Shown here in pieces: positions 15,568 to 19,657 of a DNA stretch of 19,657 nucleotides. Under the pieces are notes generated by a model. It did no database searches. It saw nothing but the letters and a program-made list of their open reading frames with translations, and was not told the DNA's origin. Position 1 is the first letter of the stretch. Each line of letters opens with the position of its first letter. Source of the stretch: M3007 sp032115775 (GTDB lineage Bacteria > Bacteroidota > Bacteroidia > Chitinophagales > Saprospiraceae); contig JAUMBL010000027.1 in assembly GCA_032115775.1 (NCBI GenBank), forward strand, positions 1 to 19,657, read 5' to 3'. Made by a program: the position numbers and the translations under genes.

Positions 15568-17241
15568 TTTGATTTTTAATAAAAAAACAGGCGTCAGGGC
15601 GGCCGCTCGGGTATTGGGGTTCAGAAATTGCGCATTGAGCAGGGCCACCTGGAAATGTTGGAACGCCAGCACGGTATCATACCGGAGACCCGCCTCGTCC
15701 AGCTCCTTTTTTCCCTCCAAGGTAGTGTAGAGGTACAATTCGCCTTGCGTATCGGCGAGGCGTTGCACGGCTTCCGGCGTTTCCGGTCGCGGCGCGCGGA
15801 CGCCGGTGTAAAAATCCAGCGCATGGCCGTGCCGTTTGTAGCAGGCCAGTCGGGCGGGATCGAGGCCCTGTTCTTGCATCCGCGCGGCCAGCGTGCTGCT
15901 GCTTTGATAAGGCAACAGGCGCGGATAAAAATAGAAATTGAGCACAAAAGCGGCCAGCGCCAGGCTCCAGGCGCTGCGCTGCACCAGCACTGCGCTGTCG
16001 GCCGGCGCCGGCTGGCGCCAAACAGCGTACGCCAAGGCTGCAAATCCGGCAAGCAGCGCCATCCACAGCAGTGCGGGCGCATCGGGAAAAATCCAGGCTG
16101 GGATCAAAAAGGCGAAAAATGCCAGCAGGGCGATTTGCGCGTATTGCAGCCCCCAAATCCAACGGCGGTAGCGCGGAAGCAGCAGATCCAGTCCGCGGGC
16201 GGCGAGCACAGCCGCCCAGGGCAGGGTGACGAATATATAGTGTGGCAATTTGTACTGCGACAGCGACAGGGCGATAAAGCTGAGCAGAAAAGCGCCCAGA
16301 CTGTACCCCTCCTCGCCGGTTTTCAGGCGCAGGCGCGCAAGTCCGGCGAATTGCCGGAGCACAGCCCAGTACAACAAAGGCGCCCAGGGCAAAAAAGCCC
16401 ATAGATATACGTGCAGGAAGTAAAAAACGGACGTGTCGTTTTTCCACACATTTTCTCCGGTGATGCGTCCGAAGCTCTGCTCCCAGAAATAAAATCGCAG
16501 TCCGGACACCCCTGTGCGGTCGTTCACTACTTTTTCCGGATGCAGGTCAAATTGCTGGTACAATCCCCAGCACATCGGCGCGAGCAACAGCGTGGCGATC
16601 AGCAGCCCGACCAGCCACTGCCAGCGGAAGATCTGCCGCCAGTCGCGGTGCAGCAGCAAATGGGCTCCAACGGCAAACCCGGGTACCAGCAGACCGATCG
16701 GCCCTTTTGCCAGCATAGCTACGCCGATGCAGGCAAACCCCGCCGCCAGGCGCCCCCAGGTCGGCTGCCGCAGGTATTCCGCCAGAATCCACACGCTGCA
16801 GGCGGTTGCGCCCAGCAACAGCGTATCCGTGCGCACATCATTGCAAATAACGATCAATCCGAGGGCGGAGGCCAGGATAAAGGCGGCGTTGCGGGCCGTA
16901 TCGCCGGAATAGAACAGCCGCGAAAAGCGGTACACAGCGTACACGGCGGCCGCGGCGGCGATCAGCGAGGGCAGCTTATAGGCCCAGTTGCTGATGCCGA
17001 ACGCCAGAAAAGCGCCCGCGGAAGTCCAAAATAGCAGCGGCGGCTTGTCGAGATAGTCCGCGCCCCGGTGCATCACCTGCAGCCAGGCGCCGGAGTCGAG
17101 CATTTCGCGGGCGATCGAGGCATATTGCGACGCGTCCACGTCCATGACGTCGAGAAAAAGTCCGCGCAGATACACGGCGAGGAGCAGCAGGGTCGTCCAG
17201 CTCCAGCCTGAACGCAACCAGGAAAACGAGGGTATTTGCAT
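15556..17241 (-). CDS. ArnT/PMT-family membrane glycosyltransferase
   Basis: 561 residues with about a dozen membrane helices. The first periplasmic loop holds DVDASQYASIAREMLDSGAW and YLDKPPLLFW, the pattern of ArnT-like (GT83, PMT_2) enzymes where an Asp in this loop is catalytic. Also seen: MLAKGPIGLLVPG and SQYKLPHYIFVTLPW. Such enzymes move a sugar from a polyprenyl-phosphate donor to lipid A, protein or another envelope acceptor on the periplasmic face; donor and acceptor are unknown here. The last codons (V-T-T-stop, from GTAACTACTTAG) come from the end of R1 copy 4, so the native C-terminus was replaced by insertion. A -7-like box abuts the start codon. Confidence 0.9.
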   Translation of the reverse strand: MQIPSFSWLRSGWSWTTLLLLAVYLRGLFLDVMDVDASQYASIAREMLDSGAWLQVMHRGADYLDKPPLLFWTSAGAFLAFGISNWAYKLPSLIAAAAAVYAVYRFSRLFYSGDTARNAAFILASALGLIVICNDVRTDTLLLGATACSVWILAEYLRQPTWGRLAAGFACIGVAMLAKGPIGLLVPGFAVGAHLLLHRDWRQIFRWQWLVGLLIATLLLAPMCWGLYQQFDLHPEKVVNDRTGVSGLRFYFWEQSFGRITGENVWKNDTSVFYFLHVYLWAFLPWAPLLYWAVLRQFAGLARLRLKTGEEGYSLGAFLLSFIALSLSQYKLPHYIFVTLPWAAVLAARGLDLLLPRYRRWIWGLQYAQIALLAFFAFLIPAWIFPDAPALLWMALLAGFAALAYAVWRQPAPADSAVLVQRSAWSLALAAFVLNFYFYPRLLPYQSSSTLAARMQEQGLDPARLACYKRHGHALDFYTGVRAPRPETPEAVQRLADTQGELYLYTTLEGKKELDEAGLRYDTVLAFQHFQVALLNAQFLNPNTRAAALTPVFLLKIKVTT

Positions 17242-17245
17242 GCTG

Positions 17246-17253
17246 CAAAGGTA
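17246..17253 (-). promoter_or_regulatory. Candidate -7 box for the glycosyltransferase, abutting its start codon
   Basis: TACCTTTG on the minus strand ends only 4 nt before the ATG at 17241. Transcription from it would begin at or next to the start codon, giving a leaderless message. No -33 box is evident. Confidence 0.4.
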
Positions 17254-17435
17254 GGCGAATAGCTGTTTGAGCGGGATATTTTGTGTGCATTGCCTGGCAT
17301 CGCCGCCGTTTGCGCTCCCGGCGGATGATTCGGTCGTTCCGCCGCACGCGCAGAGCCCGGGAGGTGTTTTTCATTTAAAATAGGCATCAAAACCCTTTTT
17401 TTGCGCAGCCTAGAATTTTTTTTAAAAATAGCTTG

Positions 17436-17464
17436 TTTGTTTAATCGTGATATCTTTATCTTTG
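17436..17464 (+). promoter_or_regulatory. Promoter of tRNA-Asp
   Basis: TTTG (17436-17439), 17 nt, then TATCTTTG (17457-17464): both boxes of the Bacteroidota consensus, 25 nt before the mature tRNA 5' end. Confidence 0.75.
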
Positions 17465-17489
17465 CCCCGCTTTAATAGAAAAGCTGTTT

Positions 17490-17563
17490 GGATCGGTAGT
17501 TCAGTCGGTTAGAATGCCGCCCTGTCACGGCGGAGGTCGCGGGTTCGAGTCCCGTCCGGTCCG
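17490..17563 (+). tRNA. tRNA-Asp (anticodon GTC)
   Basis: A 74-nt cloverleaf without encoded CCA. Acceptor GGATCGG pairs with CCGGTCC (17556-17562, one G-T), with discriminator G17563. D stem GTTC/GAAT, anticodon stem CCGCC/GGCGG with loop CTGTCAC (anticodon GTC at 17524-17526), T arm GCGGG-TTCGAGT-CCCGT. All stems close. Confidence 0.97.
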
Positions 17564-17570
17564 CAAACAC

Positions 17571-17611
17571 AAAGCCCTTGTAAGTTAGACACTTACGAGG
17601 GCTTTCTTTTT
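17571..17611 (+). terminator. Rho-independent terminator of tRNA-Asp
   Basis: Stem AAAGCCCTTGTAAG (17571-17584) / CTTACGAGGGCTTT (17592-17605) with one mismatch, loop TTAGACA, then CTTTTT. R1 copy 5 begins at the very next base after the T-run. Confidence 0.9.
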
Positions 17612-17773
17612 GTAACTACTTAGCCGGCTCGCTGTCTGGCCCAAAAAGTCCCATTTTCCGCCATACTTCGCAATTTTTTTTGACCGTAGCGCTGCTACGG
17701 CCTGCAAAAAATTGCTTCGTCTGGCAAAAAATGGATCCTTTTTTGTCTCAGACGCGACCGGCTAAGTAGTTAC
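17612..17773. repeat. R1 fold-back MITE-like repeat, copy 5
   Basis: 162 bp, nearly identical to copy 2 and in the same orientation, from GTAACTACTTAGCCGG to CCGGCTAAGTAGTTAC. The flanking 8-mers are TTCTTTTT (left) and TTTTTTTT (right), one mismatch, compatible with an 8-bp duplication of the terminator T-tract. Confidence 0.9.
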
Positions 17774-17791
17774 TTTTTTTTACACCGGGCT

Positions 17792-18910
17792 TCACCGCCA
17801 CTCCGGGCAATCTTTCAGGCGTTCCCGCACGCCTTGTGCGTAGGCCTTCATGGCTGCCCGCGCGGCGGCGCTCATATCGGGGAACAAATCCGGTTCGGCC
17901 TCGAATCGGGCGATTGGGATTGCATAGTAAACCGGTTTGCCGGCTGCCGGTTTGTGCACGTACCGATAGACGGGCATATAGCCGTAATGGCCCAGTTGCG
18001 CCTTGTTTCCCCCCGGGTTTTTCACCAATTCAAACTGAAAGAGCAGGCCGCCGTCCGTGTGCGGTTTTTGCTGGTTGGAGATAAAATTGCCCAGCGAATA
18101 TACGACCAGCCCTTTGCGCTCCTCGTTTTGCGCGTTGCGCGCGCTTTCCCATTTGATTGGTTGCGCCACGTGCGGGTGCGCGCCGATTACCATATCCGCG
18201 CCGTGGGCGATCAGCAGGCGCGCGAGTTGTTGCTGCTCCTTATTTTCCTGGAGTTGGTATTCCAGTCCCCAGTGCATAAACGCGATGATGAAATCCGGCT
18301 GCTGGGCCACCGCCTCGGCCAGGTCTTTTTTTATCTGGGTGGTATCTATAAAATTCACAACGCCGGGCGGATCCGTCGGCACCCCGTTGGCGCCGTAGGT
18401 ATAATTGAGCAGCGCGATTTTGAAGCCGTCTTTAGAGATCATCAGCGGGTAATTCGCATCGCGGTCCTGCTGATTTTCGAACGTCCCGGTTTGGAGAAAG
18501 CCGAGGTCGCGCACCGTGCGCACCGTGGCGGCCAGGCCGCTGCCCCGACCGTCGTTGGAATGATTATTGGCCGTGGCAAGCACGTCGAATCCCGCTTCCT
18601 TGAGCGCGACCGCCAGCGCATTGGGGCTTCGGAACATCGGATAGCCCGTGTAGGGCGGTCGGCCGGGCAGCGTGAGCTCCAGGTTGCCGATCGCGAGGTC
18701 GGCCTCGCTGATCAGCGGGCGGATGTGTTGGAAACAGGGGCTGTAGTTATATTCTTTGTTGGGCACGATTTCCGCGCTGCGGATTTGCGGCTCGTGGCCC
18801 ATGATATCCCCTGCAAACAGGATGCGCAGCGTGTCCCCTTGGGCGGATAACGAACCGGCGAGGCAGAGACAGGCGGCGGTGCGTGCGAAACGGCGAAAAA
18901 TAGCGAGCAT
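17792..18910 (-). CDS. CapA-family metallophosphatase-like protein
   Basis: I choose ATG 18910 (372 residues) because it gives a signal peptide (MLAIFRRFARTAACLCLAGSLSAQ); the frame stays open to an ATG at 19132, but that extension would translate repeat R2. The domain is PGA_cap/CapA (metallophosphatase-related): ILFAGDIMGHEPQI, AIGNLELTLPG, ATANNHSNDGRGSG, FMHWGLEYQL, VIGAHPHVAQP and VYSLGNFISNQ, with the Asp, Asn and His residues of the metal site. Named for a poly-gamma-glutamate capsule protein, but in organisms without capBC, as seen here, it is more likely an exported hydrolase of unknown substrate. It is followed by R1 copy 5 and diverges from the DUF4230 gene. Confidence 0.9.
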   Translation of the reverse strand: MLAIFRRFARTAACLCLAGSLSAQGDTLRILFAGDIMGHEPQIRSAEIVPNKEYNYSPCFQHIRPLISEADLAIGNLELTLPGRPPYTGYPMFRSPNALAVALKEAGFDVLATANNHSNDGRGSGLAATVRTVRDLGFLQTGTFENQQDRDANYPLMISKDGFKIALLNYTYGANGVPTDPPGVVNFIDTTQIKKDLAEAVAQQPDFIIAFMHWGLEYQLQENKEQQQLARLLIAHGADMVIGAHPHVAQPIKWESARNAQNEERKGLVVYSLGNFISNQQKPHTDGGLLFQFELVKNPGGNKAQLGHYGYMPVYRYVHKPAAGKPVYYAIPIARFEAEPDLFPDMSAAARAAMKAYAQGVRERLKDCPEWR

Positions 18911-18981
18911 AAGACGGAAAGACAGGTTTTTGCGTAAAGAACGCGGATTTTTTAGAATTTTGCAAGGCGATCTAAATTGAT

Positions 18982-19133
18982 GGTGTATCGCAAGTATTTC
19001 GCCGCCTCCGGCGGCGAAATACAATAATGTTTGGCTGCCTGTTTTTTTGATTTTTTCTAAAAAAATCAAAAAAACAGGCAGCCAAACAAAATATTTTTTG
19101 CGTAACGGGGCTTTCACGGACTTATGATACACC
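18982..19133 (+). repeat. R2 double-hairpin repeat, copy 3
   Basis: Small hairpin GTATTTCGCCGCC-TCC-GGCGGCGAAATAC (18994-19022), then a roughly 29-bp hairpin (19029-19087; outer stem GTTTGGCTGCCTG / CAGGCAGCCAAAC). The ends GGTGTATC (18982-18989) and GATACACC (19126-19133) are perfect 8-bp inverted repeats. Unlike the other copies it lies between divergent genes, in their shared upstream region. Confidence 0.85.
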
Positions 19134-19178
19134 CTCGGTATCCCGGGGATTTTTTTTCAAAAAAACACCTTTTCTAAT

Positions 19179-19657
19179 ATGGTAAAAAATACGCTGTTCA
19201 TACTCCTTACATTGGTTGTCTTTGCCCTGGGCGCCTGGCTGGGCGCGCGCTTGCTGGGGCCGAAGCCCCGGCCTGTGGAAGAATCCACCGTCCTGCTGGA
19301 ACGAATCCGGGAGGTATGTAAACTCACGACCGTGGAGGGGCAATTCTCGGAAATATACAACTACAACGAATACCAGGGCTATTTCACCTGGCTGTGGGAC
19401 AAAAAAGTGCTGGTGCGCGTACAAGCCACCGTATCCGCCGGATACGACCTCGACAACCTACAACTCGAGTTGGACTCCGCCGCCCGGGTGGTTCGATTGC
19501 GCGCGCTGCCGGAGCCGCAGATCCTGAGTATAGATCATACGATGGATTACTATGACATTTCGAACGGACTGTTTACCGAATTTTCGGCGGAAGACTACAA
19601 CCGTATCCATGCGCGCGCGAAGGCGCTGATCCGCGAACAGGCGCTGAAAAGCAATTT
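19179..19657 (+). CDS. DUF4230 family protein, C-terminus beyond window
   Basis: The frame from ATG 19179 runs open to the window edge (159 complete codons). An N-terminal membrane anchor (about 5-27, LFILLTLVVFALGAWLGARL) is followed by the DUF4230 domain: STVLLERIREVCKLTTVEG, FSEIYNYNEYQGYF, KKVLVRVQATVSAGYDLDN, then ILSIDHTMDYYDISNGLF and a helical FSAEDYNRIHARAKALI. DUF4230 proteins are conserved membrane-anchored proteins of unknown function, typically about 200 residues, so most of the gene is visible. The upstream 45 bp hold a T-run/A-run inverted repeat (near 19150-19165) but no clear promoter box. Confidence 0.88.
   Translation, partial: MVKNTLFILLTLVVFALGAWLGARLLGPKPRPVEESTVLLERIREVCKLTTVEGQFSEIYNYNEYQGYFTWLWDKKVLVRVQATVSAGYDLDNLQLELDSAARVVRLRALPEPQILSIDHTMDYYDISNGLFTEFSAEDYNRIHARAKALIREQALKSN

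Noticed and set aside
2296..17773. CRISPR array made of the R1 or R2 copies
   Set aside because: Units are 140-160 bp, kilobases apart, in both orientations and palindromic; there is no regular spacing and no cas gene.
18911..19132. N-terminal extension of the CapA-like protein
   Set aside because: The extra 74 codons would translate repeat R2 and precede a proper signal peptide starting at 18910.

Overview
The window looks like a chromosomal piece of a fairly GC-rich member of the Bacteroidota, probably Saprospiria (Lewinella or Haliscomenobacter-like). Three things point there: several promoters with the Bacteroidota -7 box TAnnTTTG (two with a TTTG -33 box at good spacing, in front of the TonB receptor and the tRNA); typical families (TonB receptor with a carboxypeptidase-like N-domain, BatA/BatB, DUF4230, AAA_14/DUF4143 ATPase, GH29 fucosidase); and an N-terminal domain resembling effector-associated domain 11. 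The exact genus is an inference. One 100-N assembly gap (3893-3992) lies inside a gene.

Layout. 1-1998 (-): N-terminal 666 residues of a TonB-dependent receptor, cut by the window edge. 2483-4693 (+): mosaic membrane protein (EAD11-like, beta-rich domain, one membrane helix, tandem repeats, gap, FGE/C-type-lectin-fold domain). 4923-5930 (-): BatB-like VWA protein. 6225-6758 (-): TlpA-like thioredoxin. 6943-7554 (-): SOUL haem-binding protein. 7645-9069 (+): lipoprotein GH29 alpha-L-fucosidase with a discoidin domain. 9241-10212 (+): BatA-like VWA protein. 10450-11766 (-): S-adenosylhomocysteinase. 12185-13324 (+): AAA_14/DUF4143 ATPase, with a decayed copy of its 5' end at 13499-13650. 13663-15318 (-): long-chain acyl-CoA ligase. 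15556-17241 (-): ArnT/PMT-type glycosyltransferase. 17490-17563 (+): tRNA-Asp(GTC). 17792-18910 (-): CapA-like protein. 19179-end (+): DUF4230 protein, cut by the window edge.

The genes are mostly single transcription units of unrelated function (housekeeping, envelope, carbohydrate use). The most striking content is between them. Two families of short, non-coding, palindromic interspersed repeats fill the gaps. Family R1 (about 160 bp; five copies, one internally deleted) has 16-20 bp terminal inverted repeats starting GTAACTACTTAGCCGG, folds back on itself along its whole length, and shows 8-bp target duplications; it tends to sit beside T-tracts of terminators and once supplies the stop codon of a gene. 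Family R2 (about 140-160 bp; three copies) carries a small GC-rich hairpin plus a 26-29 bp hairpin whose stem changes by compensating substitutions between copies. Neither carries a gene, so both look like non-autonomous elements mobilised from elsewhere.

The best candidate for an unusual biological system is the EAD11-like/TM/FGE-fold protein at 2483-4693. EADs are known adaptor domains of bacterial conflict and signalling systems, and the C-terminal FGE-type fold has lost one catalytic cysteine and ends in a residue pattern seen in variable proteins of diversity-generating retroelements. No reverse transcriptase or template repeat is in the window, so that link is a hypothesis.
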